A stretch of DNA of 30,685 nucleotides from JASLBX01 sp036373915 (lineage in GTDB: Bacteria > Actinomycetota > Actinomycetes > Jiangellales > Jiangellaceae): contig DASUUU010000132.1 in the NCBI GenBank assembly GCA_036373915.1, forward strand, positions 1 through 30,685, given 5' to 3'. Shown in pieces: positions 7,730-15,015 of the stretch. Made by a program: the position numbers and the translations under genes. The first letter of the stretch is position 1. The number at the start of each line of letters is the position of its first letter. The notes under the pieces are model-generated. The model saw only the letters and a program-made list of their open reading frames with translations, did no database searches and was not told the DNA's origin.

Positions 7730-8518
7730 GTGTCGATGCAGTTCGGATACGTCTCGCCGGAGCAGTTCTACAAGGACAAGGCCGACTACGCCCGTAAGGG
7801 CATCGCCCGCGGCCGGTCCGTGATCGTCATGCAGTACGAGCACGGCATCCTGTTCGTGGCCGAGAACCTGTCCCGGTCCCTGCACAAGATCAGCGAGATC
7901 TACGACCGCATCGCGTTCGCAGCGGCAGGGCGTTATCCAGAGCTGGAGAGCCTGCGCATCGCCGGAGTGCGGCTGGCCGACCTGCGCGGATACTCGTTCG
8001 ACCGGGCCGACGTCAACGGCCGCGCGCTGGCCAACACGTACGCGCAGACCCTCGATGCCATCTTCACCACCCAGCCCAAGCCGTACGAGGTCGAGATCGC
8101 CGTCGCAGAGGTCGGCGACACCGCCGCCGACGATCAGATCTATCGGCTGACGTACGAGGGTTCGGTCGTCGACGAACACGGATACGCGGTGATGGGCGGC
8201 GCCGCGGACCTGGTCAGCCGGTATCTGTCCGAGAGCTACCGGGAAGGTATGAGTTTCGAGGACGCAACCCGGCTCGCCGTCGATGCGCTGGCTCGCGACA
8301 ACGCGTCCGGCGAGGTGCGACAGCTCACCACCGACGCGCTCGAGGTCGCCGTGCTCGATCGCAACCGGAAACGGCGCAAGTTCAAGCGCATCCCGCAGCC
8401 GAACCTTCGCGAACTGCTAGGCAACGGCCAGGCGCCGTCGGCCTCCGGGGCCGATGCGTCCCGCGAGTCGGCGGCGCCGTCGCCGGATGCGCCGAATGAG
8501 GAGCCACCGGCGAGCTAG
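7730..8518 (+). CDS. prcA: 20S proteasome alpha subunit
   Basis: This subunit forms the outer gating rings of the proteasome core, which receive the C-terminal tails of Mpa. The 262-residue protein starts MSMQFGYVSPEQFYKDKADY and carries the typical YARKGIARGRSVIVMQYEHGILFVAEN. It lacks a catalytic Thr, as alpha subunits do. The C-terminal 40 residues are Ala/Ser/Pro-rich and likely disordered; mycobacterial PrcA also ends in such a tail. GTG at 7730 is chosen because gaaggga at 7712-7718 is at suitable spacing; ATG at 7736 is an in-frame alternative two codons later. It is co-transcribed with pup and prcB by position. Confidence 0.96.
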   Translation: MSMQFGYVSPEQFYKDKADYARKGIARGRSVIVMQYEHGILFVAENLSRSLHKISEIYDRIAFAAAGRYPELESLRIAGVRLADLRGYSFDRADVNGRALANTYAQTLDAIFTTQPKPYEVEIAVAEVGDTAADDQIYRLTYEGSVVDEHGYAVMGGAADLVSRYLSESYREGMSFEDATRLAVDALARDNASGEVRQLTTDALEVAVLDRNRKRRKFKRIPQPNLRELLGNGQAPSASGADASRESAAPSPDAPNEEPPAS

Positions 8519-8534
8519 CCGGTCCGCGTACACG

Positions 8535-8540
8535 TAGGCT
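8535..8540 (+). promoter_or_regulatory. -10 hexamer TAGGCT of pafA (leaderless)
   Basis: TAGGCT ends six bases before the ATG at 8547 and just after the prcA stop. It suggests that pafA is transcribed from its own leaderless promoter in addition to read-through from pup-prcBA. Confidence 0.5.
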
Positions 8541-8546
8541 GGTGGC

Positions 8547-9908
8547 ATGGATCGCCGCATCTTCGGGCTCGAGAACGAGTACGGCGTCACGTGTACGTTC
8601 CGGGGCCAGCGGCGGTTGTCACCTGACGAGGTCGCGCGGTACCTGTTCCGGCGGGTCGTGACGTGGGGCCGCAGCAGCAACGTCTTTTTGTCCAATGGCG
8701 CCCGGCTTTACCTCGACGTGGGCAGCCACCCCGAGTACGCCACTCCCGAGTGCGACTCCGTCGTCGACCTGGTCACGCACGACAAGGCCGGCGAGCGGGT
8801 GCTCGAAGGGCTACTGGTCGACGCCGAGAAGCGGCTGCGGGAAGAAGGCATCGCCGGCGACGTCTACCTGTTCAAGAACAACACCGACTCGGCCGGCAAC
8901 TCGTACGGTTGCCATGAGAACTACCTCGTGGGGCGGCACGGCGAGTTCTCGCGGCTGGCGGACGTCCTGATCCCGTTCCTCGTCACCCGGCAGATCATCT
9001 GCGGAGCCGGCAAGGTACTCCAGACCCCGCGCGGCGCTGTATACGCGGTGAGCCAGCGCGCCGAACACATCTGGGAGGGTGTGTCCAGCGCGACCACCCG
9101 CAGCCGTCCCATCATCAACACCAGGGACGAGCCGCATGCCGACGCAGAGCGATACCGCCGGCTGCACGTGATCGTCGGCGACTCGAACATGAACGAGTGC
9201 ACGACTCTGCTCAAGGTGGGCGCGACCGACCTCGTACTTCGGATGATCGAAGCAGGCGCCGGGTTGCGAGATCTGTCGCTGGAGAACCCCATCCGGGCGA
9301 TTCGGGAGATAAGCCATGACATCACCGGCCGCCGCAAGGTCCGGCTGGCGAACGGCCGCGAAGCGTCTGCCTTGGAGATCCAGGAGGAGTACTACACCAA
9401 GGCTCGGGACTTCGTCGACCGTCGCAAGGTGTCGACTCCGGTGATCAAGCGCGTCCTCGACCTCTGGGAGCGCGCGATAAAGGCCATCGACTCCGGGGAT
9501 CTGTCTCTTGTGGAGCGGGAGATCGACTGGGTGACGAAGCTTCGCATGATCGAGCGGTATCGCGAGAAGCACAATATCTCGCTGACCCATCCCCGCGTTG
9601 CGCAACTCGATCTCGCGTATCACGACATCCATCGCCGGCGAGGGTTGTACTACCTGCTTGAACGGCGCGGAGCGGTGGAGCGGGTCTGCCACGACGTGGC
9701 GATCTTCGAGGCCAAGTCGGTCCCGCCCCAGACGACTCGAGCCCGGCTGCGTGGGGAGTTCATCCGGCGGGCCCAGGAACGCCGGCGCGACTTCACGGTC
9801 GACTGGGTCCACCTCAAGCTCAACGACCAGGCTCAGCGGACCGTGCTCTGCAAGGATCCGTTCCGGTCGGTCGACGAGCGTGTCGAGAAGCTCATAGCCA
9901 GCATGTAG
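8547..9908 (+). CDS. pafA: Pup-protein ligase PafA
   Basis: PafA uses ATP to activate the C-terminal glutamate of Pup and join it to substrate lysine side chains. The 453 residues include GLENEYG near 7-13 (Glu9 equivalent for metal binding), LYLDVGSHPEYATPE with the catalytic aspartate at residue 57, NSYGCHENYL, and TRDEPHADAERYRRLHVI. It lacks the Dop loop after the first motif, and the N-terminus YGVTCTFRGQRRLSPDEVARYLFRRV is typical of PafA, so it is told apart from dop at 4913. The C-terminal domain contains DPFRSVDERVEKLI. Length matches the family (about 452). It lies 28 bases after prcA with its own -10-like hexamer. Confidence 0.97.
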   Translation: MDRRIFGLENEYGVTCTFRGQRRLSPDEVARYLFRRVVTWGRSSNVFLSNGARLYLDVGSHPEYATPECDSVVDLVTHDKAGERVLEGLLVDAEKRLREEGIAGDVYLFKNNTDSAGNSYGCHENYLVGRHGEFSRLADVLIPFLVTRQIICGAGKVLQTPRGAVYAVSQRAEHIWEGVSSATTRSRPIINTRDEPHADAERYRRLHVIVGDSNMNECTTLLKVGATDLVLRMIEAGAGLRDLSLENPIRAIREISHDITGRRKVRLANGREASALEIQEEYYTKARDFVDRRKVSTPVIKRVLDLWERAIKAIDSGDLSLVEREIDWVTKLRMIERYREKHNISLTHPRVAQLDLAYHDIHRRRGLYYLLERRGAVERVCHDVAIFEAKSVPPQTTRARLRGEFIRRAQERRRDFTVDWVHLKLNDQAQRTVLCKDPFRSVDERVEKLIASM

Positions 9909-9928
9909 CCTTCTCACTTGATTCTCAG

Positions 9929-9956
9929 CAACGCGAGCTACGCTCAAGCTGCGTTG
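9929..9956 (+). terminator. Imperfect hairpin between pafA and the FKBP lipoprotein gene
   Basis: caacgcgagct (9929-9939) pairs with agctgcgttg (9947-9956) with one bulged base and a seven-base loop. It may end pafA transcription or act as an operator. No T-run follows, so a classical intrinsic terminator is not claimed. Confidence 0.35.
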
Positions 9957-9983
9957 TACGGTTCTCTTTCGATAGGAAACTTC

Positions 9984-11006
9984 TTGCGTAGATTCCCAGC
10001 CCTGGTCATAGCCGTGCTCGGGACCGCCGTGACGCTCAGCGCGTGCAGCTCGGACTCCGACGGCGGCAACGGTGGCGAACTCGGCGCCTCCGGCGATTTC
10101 GGGGACAAGCCCGAGATCACCGTGCCGTCGGAGGACCCGTCCGAAGAGCTCGTCGTCGACGTTCTCGCCGAAGGCGACGGTGCCGAGGTCGCTTCCGGCG
10201 ACTACCTGGTCGTCAACTACCTGGGCCAGACGTGGGAACCGCGCGATCCGGCCGACATACCCGATGACCCGGCAGCTGCGGGTGCCGAGCCCACCGACGA
10301 GCCCACCGACGAGCCCACCGAGGATTCAGCGGACGCCGCCGACGACTCGGACGGTCCGGTGCCGTACATCTTCGACAACTCGTACGACCGCGGCGAGCCC
10401 GTCGGCTTCTACGTCGGTGTCGGACAGCTGATCCCTGGCTGGGACGAGGGGCTGGTAGGCCAGCAGGTCGGTTCACGGCTGCTCCTGTCGATCCCCCCGG
10501 AGCAAGGCTACGGCGGCCAGGAGGGTCACGACCTGGCCGAGGACACACTGCTGTTCGTCGTGGACATCATCGAGGCGTTCAACGCCGAGCTCGCGATCTC
10601 CGGCGACCCGGTCGAGGACCTGCCGGAGGATCTTCCAACGGTGTCCGGAGACGGTGTGGAGGAGCCGGCGATCGATTTCGGCTCGGCCGGCGAGCCGGTC
10701 ACGGAGTCCACCTCTGATCTGCTGGTCGCCGGCGATGGGCCTGAGCTCGGCGGCAACCTGGTGGTGAAGGTCGTGACAGCGTCGGTCGAGACTGGCGAGG
10801 TTGCGTACTCGTCGTGGCAGCAGAGCCGGGTCGAAGTCATTCCGCAGGCGGACGTGGCCTCGATTCCCGGCTTGGCCGAGGCACTGGAAGGCCAGGCCGA
10901 AGGATCGCGAGTGCTGACCCGGATTTCGGCGGCCGACAATCCCGGGGCGGACGGTTCGGAGGGCGAGCCGATCGTCATCCTCATCGACGTCGTGGGGAGC
11001 TACTGA
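9984..11006 (+). CDS. FKBP-type peptidyl-prolyl cis-trans isomerase lipoprotein
   Basis: This is predicted to be a membrane-anchored prolyl isomerase acting outside the cytoplasm. From TTG at 9984 the product has 340 residues with a lipoprotein signal: MRRFPALVIAVLGTAVTLSAC, lipobox LSAC with Cys21, then a Ser/Gly/Asp-rich linker. The first FKBP domain (about 50-195) includes VVNYLGQTW, GFYVGVGQLIPGWDEGLVGQ and LLLSIPPEQGYGG. It is interrupted at about 88-126 by an acidic Pro/Thr/Glu insert. A second, weaker FKBP-like domain fills about 225-340. An upstream in-frame TTG (9918) is less likely because the signal peptide begins cleanly at 9984 with aggaaa six bases before. It precedes a second FKBP gene with overlapping stop and start. 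Confidence 0.88.
   Translation: MRRFPALVIAVLGTAVTLSACSSDSDGGNGGELGASGDFGDKPEITVPSEDPSEELVVDVLAEGDGAEVASGDYLVVNYLGQTWEPRDPADIPDDPAAAGAEPTDEPTDEPTEDSADAADDSDGPVPYIFDNSYDRGEPVGFYVGVGQLIPGWDEGLVGQQVGSRLLLSIPPEQGYGGQEGHDLAEDTLLFVVDIIEAFNAELAISGDPVEDLPEDLPTVSGDGVEEPAIDFGSAGEPVTESTSDLLVAGDGPELGGNLVVKVVTASVETGEVAYSSWQQSRVEVIPQADVASIPGLAEALEGQAEGSRVLTRISAADNPGADGSEGEPIVILIDVVGSY
10287..10322 (+). repeat. 12-bp tandem repeat, three units, in the FKBP lipoprotein gene
   Basis: Three in-frame units of gagcccaccgac (the last ends gag) encode Glu-Pro-Thr-Asp repeated. They lie in the acidic insert inside the first FKBP domain. Confidence 0.85.
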
Positions 11007-11380
11007 TGGCGCTGGAGCGTCCGGAGATCGACTTCCCCGACTTCGCGCCGCCCGACGAGCTCATGACCGAGGACATCGTGGTAGGCGACGGCGCCGAAGC
11101 GACGGCCGGCTCGACGGCCGTCGTGCACTACGTCGGCGTCGCCTACTCGACCGGCGAAGAGTTCGACGCCTCGTGGAACCGCGGCACGCCGTTCTCGTTC
11201 CCGCTCGGTGGTGGGAAGGTCATCGCCGGGTGGGACCAGGGCGTGCAGGGCATGAGGGTCGGTGGCCGGCGCCGCCTGGTGGTCCCGTCACATCTGGGGT
11301 ACGGCGACCGCGGCGCGGGCGAGGTCATCGCCCCTGGCGAGACGCTCATCTTCGTCGTCGACCTGCTCGGCGTCCACTGA
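11006..11380 (+). CDS. Cytosolic FKBP-type peptidyl-prolyl cis-trans isomerase
   Basis: This 124-residue single-domain FKBP catalyses prolyl bond isomerisation. It has no signal peptide. The core is complete: VVHYVGVAYSTGEEFDASW, the active-site strand PFSFPLGGGKVIAGWDQGVQGM, RRRLVVPSHLGYGDRG and a closing LIFVVDLLGV. Aromatic and acidic residues expected in the binding pocket (Tyr, Phe, Asp, Ile-Ala-Gly-Trp) are present. The frame is open further upstream, but ATG at 11006 overlaps the stop of the lipoprotein gene (TGATG), so translation is probably coupled and the start is secure. It converges on the DUF3866 gene with only five bases between stops. Mycobacteria also have an FKBP near pafA (from memory). 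Confidence 0.92.
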   Translation: MALERPEIDFPDFAPPDELMTEDIVVGDGAEATAGSTAVVHYVGVAYSTGEEFDASWNRGTPFSFPLGGGKVIAGWDQGVQGMRVGGRRRLVVPSHLGYGDRGAGEVIAPGETLIFVVDLLGVH

Positions 11381-11385
11381 TCGGA

Positions 11386-12456
11386 CTACAGCAGGGTGGC
11401 GGCGTGGCGGCCGGCCGCGGCTGCCGCGAGGAAGTACTCGGTGTCCTCGTCGAGTCCGCGGCCCATCGTCGACAGCCTCACCGGGGTTGACCGCAGCGCG
11501 TCCAGCAACCCGTCCAGGGCGACGGTGACGATGCGGTGCCGGACGAGCGACGCGGCCTGCTCGCGGACCGTGTCGCCGAACGGTCCCGGAAGATCCGGTA
11601 CGACGACGTCTGCCGCCACTAGCGCGACCCGGCCATACGCGGTCAGGCTGTGGTGCGACACGCCCTGGTGACGTTCCCGGCGGTCGCCGGAGCTGATCCG
11701 CAGTGACGCGACCGGTCGCCCGTCCAGCACCGCCGCTGCGTTCACCGCCTCGCCGCAGGCCACGCCCGAGAATCCCCACCGGGTGCCGGTGCCGAGATTG
11801 CCCGGCCCCTGCGTGACGACGGCCAGGTCGGCGCCGAGCACGTGCCGGGCGGCCAACAGGCCAGTGTGCAACGTCACCGCCTCGGCGTCTCCTCCGAACG
11901 CCTGGCCGACCGTCACGCTGCCGGCCAGCCAGCCGGCGTCCCGCAAGCCGGAGACCGTCCGGCTGAACCACAAGGGCAACGCGCCGCCGTCGGTCATCAC
12001 GTAGGCGGCGCGGGCCTGCGGGGCGACGTCCCGAATTCCGGCCAGCACAGCCGGGAGCGCCGAATGTAGATCCGCCGTGACGACCGGCATGCCGGCCAGC
12101 GAATCCGCGTCGCGCAGCACCTCATGGTGCGGAGAGTCCTGCTCGTCGACACCAAGGACGGTCGCCTGCAGCGGGGTGTACCTGGCCTTCACCAGATGCC
12201 CCGGACCAGGCGGCGGATCGTCCGGCAGCCGGTCGGGCAGCGCCACGACCAGCGCGTACCCGCCGGTGCCCAATCCCAGCGCCAGTGCGGCGGTATTGAG
12301 CAGGACCCGGTCGCCGACCCGCGGATCGCCGACCAGATCCGGGTAGGCTAGGGCGACGATGGGATCGCCGCCGCCGTCCACAATCACCGTCAGCTCACGG
12401 GCACCGGCCCACACTCGGCGAACCGACGCCACGACACCACTACGCCATCGGACCAC
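11386..12456 (-). CDS. DUF3866 family protein
   Basis: This 356-residue protein matches the actinomycete DUF3866 family by overall pattern: RWRSGVVASVRR at the N-terminus, GDRVLLNTAALALGLGTGGYALVVA, LVKARYTPLQATVLGVDEQDSPHHE, and VTQGPGNLGTGTRWGFSGVACGEA. No biochemical function is known to me. Conserved His pairs (SPHHE, RHQGVSHHS), GGAL and GPGNLGTGT suggest a metal- or ligand-binding enzyme, but this is only inference. There is no signal peptide or transmembrane segment of convincing length. GTG at 12456 is preferred because a minus-strand TAGCCT at 12463-12468 ends six bases upstream (leaderless). It is divergent from pafB, and this placement beside pafBC is common in actinomycetes as far as I recall. 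Confidence 0.85.
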   Translation of the reverse strand: MVRWRSGVVASVRRVWAGARELTVIVDGGGDPIVALAYPDLVGDPRVGDRVLLNTAALALGLGTGGYALVVALPDRLPDDPPPGPGHLVKARYTPLQATVLGVDEQDSPHHEVLRDADSLAGMPVVTADLHSALPAVLAGIRDVAPQARAAYVMTDGGALPLWFSRTVSGLRDAGWLAGSVTVGQAFGGDAEAVTLHTGLLAARHVLGADLAVVTQGPGNLGTGTRWGFSGVACGEAVNAAAVLDGRPVASLRISSGDRRERHQGVSHHSLTAYGRVALVAADVVVPDLPGPFGDTVREQAASLVRHRIVTVALDGLLDALRSTPVRLSTMGRGLDEDTEYFLAAAAAGRHAATLL

Positions 12457-12462
12457 GCCCCG

Positions 12463-12468
12463 AGGCTA
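12463..12468 (-). promoter_or_regulatory. -10 hexamer TAGCCT of the DUF3866 gene (leaderless)
   Basis: TAGCCT on the minus strand ends six bases before the GTG at 12456. It lies back to back with the pafB promoter region (TAACCT at 12479-12484, plus strand). Confidence 0.5.
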
Positions 12469-12478
12469 GTGACTCGAC

Positions 12479-12484
12479 TAACCT
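12479..12484 (+). promoter_or_regulatory. -10 hexamer TAACCT of pafB-pafC
   Basis: TAACCT would start transcription near 12491, giving a leader of about 20 bases with a gggaggggaaggg ribosome-binding region before the GTG at 12512. Unlike most neighbours, this is a leadered gene. I saw no clear LexA box nearby. Confidence 0.35.
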
Positions 12485-12511
12485 CTCGGGTGGGAGGGGA
12501 AGGGACTGGCG

Positions 12512-13474
12512 GTGAATCAGGCTAAGAGCGAACGGCTGATGAACCTTGTCATCTGCCTGCTGGTCTCCCGTGGCTACGTGCCGAAGAGCCGGATCCGGCA
12601 GGTCGTCGGCGGTTACGGCGAACAGTCTCCAGAGGCCTTCGAGCGCATGTTCGAGCGCGACAAGGAGGAGCTTCGCGAGCTCGGCATCCCGATCGAGACG
12701 GGTTCATTCGACCCGTTCGGCGACGAGGAGCCGGGATACCGGATCCGCCGACAGGACTTCGAGCTGCCCGAGATCAGCCTGGAGCCGGACGAAGCAGCGG
12801 TGATCGGCCTGGCCGCCCGCGTATGGCAACACGCCAGCCTGGCCGAGGCCACCAGCAGAGCGGTGCTCAAGCTGCGGGCAGGCGGCGTCGAGACCGACAC
12901 CTCGGCGCTGGCTGCCATCGAGCCGAGGGTGGCCGTCGAGGAGCCCTCCTTCTGGCCCATGTGGGAGGCGGTACGCGACCGTACTCCCGTCAGGTTCTCG
13001 TACCGGAAGAACCCCACCGGGCGCGCCATGCAACGCTCCCTGCAGCCGTGGAGTGTGCTGTCCTGGCATGGCCGCTGGTACGTCGTCGGGCACGACCTGG
13101 ACCGCGACGGTCCCCGCATGTTCCGGCTGTCGCGGATTGCGGGTGAGGTCAAGCCCGCCGGCGGGCCGGGGGCGTACGACGTACCGTCGGCGGAACAGGT
13201 CCGTGAAGCCGCGGGGGCACTGGCGCCCGCACGGCAGACGGCGAGCGCCCGCATCCGCGTCCGCCAGGGCAGCGGGAACGGCCTGCGGCGGCGGGCGACG
13301 GGCGTCCGAGTCGGTACCGACGGCTGGGACGAGCTGAGCGTGCCGTACTCGGATGGCGGGGTGCTGGCTGAGGAACTCGCCGGATACGGCGGCGACGTCG
13401 TGGCCGTGGAGCCGGAGGACGTGCGAAAGCGCGTCATAGAGCGCCTGCGTGCCGTGGTGGAGGCGGCCGCGTGA
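12512..13474 (+). CDS. pafB: DNA-damage response regulator PafB (WYL domain)
   Basis: PafB pairs with PafC to form the PafBC transcription activator, which drives LexA-independent DNA-repair genes in mycobacteria. The 320 residues begin with a winged helix-turn-helix (about 5-80, RLMNLVICLLVSRGYVPKSR then RMFERDKEELRELGIPI). A WYL domain follows (about 145-220, VRFSYRKNP, LQPWSVLSWHGRWYVVGHDL and RMFRLSRI) that senses a nucleic acid ligand. A C-terminal WCX extension ends the protein. Despite the name, it is not part of the degradation machinery. The GTG start follows a purine-rich gggaggggaaggg. The 3' end overlaps the pafC start by four bases (GTGA), so the pair is translationally coupled. 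Confidence 0.94.
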   Translation: MNQAKSERLMNLVICLLVSRGYVPKSRIRQVVGGYGEQSPEAFERMFERDKEELRELGIPIETGSFDPFGDEEPGYRIRRQDFELPEISLEPDEAAVIGLAARVWQHASLAEATSRAVLKLRAGGVETDTSALAAIEPRVAVEEPSFWPMWEAVRDRTPVRFSYRKNPTGRAMQRSLQPWSVLSWHGRWYVVGHDLDRDGPRMFRLSRIAGEVKPAGGPGAYDVPSAEQVREAAGALAPARQTASARIRVRQGSGNGLRRRATGVRVGTDGWDELSVPYSDGGVLAEELAGYGGDVVAVEPEDVRKRVIERLRAVVEAAA

Positions 13475-14466
13475 CCCAGCGAGCCAGCGGAGCGCAGCAG
13501 CAGGTGGCCCGCCTGCTCTCACTCCTGCCCTACCTGCTGTCGCATCCGAACGCGCGGGTGGCCGAGGTGGCCGAACTGTTCGGCGTGAGCGAGCGGCAGA
13601 TCATGCGCGACCTCAACGTGTTGTGGTTCTCGGGCCTGCCCGGACTGGCCATGGGCGACTACATCGAGGTTGACATGGACGCCGTGGAGGGCGACGGCGT
13701 CATAAGCGTCTCGAACGCCGACTACCTGGCCAGGCCGTTCAAGCTGGGAACCGACGAGGCGCTTGCCCTGGTGGTGGCGCTGCGGACGTTGGCGGCAATG
13801 CCGGGCTCGTACGACCGGGGAGCCATCGACCGGGCGATCGCGAAGCTCGAGCAGGCAGCGGGCTCGGCCGCAGAACGGGCTACCGCCGTGCGGGTCGAGG
13901 TGGATGGCGACTCGGTGGCGGAAGTGGCGGCCGTCGTCCGGCAGGCGCTGGACGAGAAGCGGCGGCTGCACCTGTCGTACTGGGTGCCGGGCAGGGACGA
14001 GACGACGGAACGGGACGTCGACCCGATGCGCCTGGCGCTCGCCGACGGGCGACTCTATCTCGAGGGGTGGTGTCGGCGCGCGGAGGCGGAACGGTTGTTC
14101 CGGCTGGATCGGGTGGCCGCGATCTCGATCCTCGACGTTCCGGCGTCGGTCCCACCGCAGGCCCGAGCGCGGGACCTCAGTGCGGGCATCTTCCAGCCGT
14201 CGCCGGACGACGAACTTGTCACCCTCGCCGTCACACCGGCCGGCCGGTGGGTGGCAGAGTACTACCCATGCGAGTCCGTCACCGAGACCGACGACGGAGG
14301 CTTGATCATCCAGCTGCGGGTCGCCGACCGCCGATGGCTGCGCCGCCTGGTGCTGCGGCTGGGCGGCACCGGCCGGGTGGTGGAGCCGGCCGACCTGGCA
14401 GCCGAAGTGGTGACCGAGGCCAGGGCCGCACTCGCGGTCAACGAATCGCCGCCAGGGCTGGGGTGA
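13471..14466 (+). CDS. pafC: DNA-damage response regulator PafC (WYL domain)
   Basis: PafC is the partner of PafB in the heterodimeric activator of the mycobacterial-type DNA-damage response. The 331 residues carry an N-terminal helix-turn-helix (about 10-70, VARLLSLLPYLLSHPNARVA and LFGVSERQIMRDLNVLWF). The WYL domain spans about 150-220, with KRRLHLSYWVPGRDETTERD, PMRLALADGRLYLEGWCRRA and RLFRLDRVAAISIL. A WCX C-terminal domain ends RRLVLRLGGTGRVVEPADLA. GTG at 13471 overlaps the pafB stop. The stop overlaps the GTG of the next small gene in the same way. Length matches the family. Confidence 0.94.
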   Translation: MTQRASGAQQQVARLLSLLPYLLSHPNARVAEVAELFGVSERQIMRDLNVLWFSGLPGLAMGDYIEVDMDAVEGDGVISVSNADYLARPFKLGTDEALALVVALRTLAAMPGSYDRGAIDRAIAKLEQAAGSAAERATAVRVEVDGDSVAEVAAVVRQALDEKRRLHLSYWVPGRDETTERDVDPMRLALADGRLYLEGWCRRAEAERLFRLDRVAAISILDVPASVPPQARARDLSAGIFQPSPDDELVTLAVTPAGRWVAEYYPCESVTETDDGGLIIQLRVADRRWLRRLVLRLGGTGRVVEPADLAAEVVTEARAALAVNESPPGLG

Positions 14467-14645
14467 GGCCGGTGTCGACGGCTGCCATCGTGTTGTGGAT
14501 CGTTGCCGGACTGCTCTTCATCGGAGCGGTCACGCTGGTCGGGCTGTCGGTGCGCGCGGTGTGGCGGAAGCTGGGCGGACTCGCCCGTGAGGTGGGTGGG
14601 CTGTCCAGCGACGTCGAACACGCCGTAGGATCGCCCCGCAAGTGA
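14463..14645 (+). CDS. Small single-pass membrane protein, unknown function
   Basis: I do not recognise this 60-residue product. It has a short N-terminus (VRPVSTAAI), one transmembrane segment (about 6-28, VLWIVAGLLFIGAVTLVGLS) and a basic then amphipathic tail (RAVWRKLGGLAREVGGLSSD). The tail resembles the start of DUF948-like or TatB-like membrane proteins without matching either clearly. GTG at 14463 overlaps the pafC stop by four bases, the same arrangement as pafB-pafC, which supports it as a translated third cistron. GTG at 14472 is an alternative start. It sits 77 bases before tatA, so a link to the Tat membrane apparatus is possible but unproven. Codon use is as GC-rich at third positions as in its neighbours. 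Confidence 0.65.
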   Translation: MRPVSTAAIVLWIVAGLLFIGAVTLVGLSVRAVWRKLGGLAREVGGLSSDVEHAVGSPRK

Positions 14646-14683
14646 GCGAGCTCGGCCGTTTATGGCATCAGGCGCGCCGGACA

Positions 14684-14689
14684 TACCAT
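14684..14689 (+). promoter_or_regulatory. Possible -10 hexamer TACCAT of tatA-tatC
   Basis: TACCAT would place a start near 14696 and a leader of about 27 bases carrying gaggaagagg before the tatA ATG. No -35 box is clear. Read-through from pafBC is also possible. Confidence 0.3.
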
Positions 14690-14722
14690 TGAGGTCAGGC
14701 CATACGAGGAAGAGGTCACACC

Positions 14723-14998
14723 ATGGGCAACATCGGACCCTGGCAGCTGTTGATCGTCGCTCTGCTCATCCTGCTGCTGTTCGGCGCCCGGCGGCTGCCC
14801 GAGCTGGCACGCGGACTGGGGAGCTCGCTGCGGATCTTCAAGGCCGAGACCAGGGAGATGATGGACGACGACAGCAAGCCGGCCACTCCCGAGGTCGGCA
14901 CGGCCGAGCGTCCGGCTGAGCCGCCGCGTGCTGCCGAACCCGCGCCGCAGGCGGAGTCCGCCGAGCGGCAGGGTGAGTCGTCCAACCGCGACGCCTGA
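14723..14998 (+). CDS. tatA: Sec-independent translocase subunit TatA
   Basis: TatA oligomerises to permit passage of folded proteins with twin-arginine signals across the membrane. The 91 residues have the family layout: a short N-terminus (MGNIGPWQLL), one transmembrane helix (about 6-20, LLIVALLILLLFG), then the hinge and amphipathic helix GARRLPELARGLGSSLRIFK. A polar, Ala/Pro/Glu-rich tail lacks structure. The Phe-Gly hinge is intact. The ATG has gaggaagagg upstream. tatC follows after 17 bases and is probably in the same operon. No tatB is present in this window. Confidence 0.95.
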   Translation: MGNIGPWQLLIVALLILLLFGARRLPELARGLGSSLRIFKAETREMMDDDSKPATPEVGTAERPAEPPRAAEPAPQAESAERQGESSNRDA

Positions 14999-15015
14999 TC
15001 AGGGGCGGCGGGGTC

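Noticed and set aside
9918..9983. Longer N-terminus for the FKBP lipoprotein starting at TTG 9918
   Set aside because: The added 22 residues would bury the lipoprotein signal peptide and overlap the hairpin. TTG 9984 has a ribosome-binding site and a clean signal sequence.
12512..14466. PafB and PafC as components of the degradation machinery
   Set aside because: They are WYL-domain transcription regulators; only the locus and the name link them to the proteasome.
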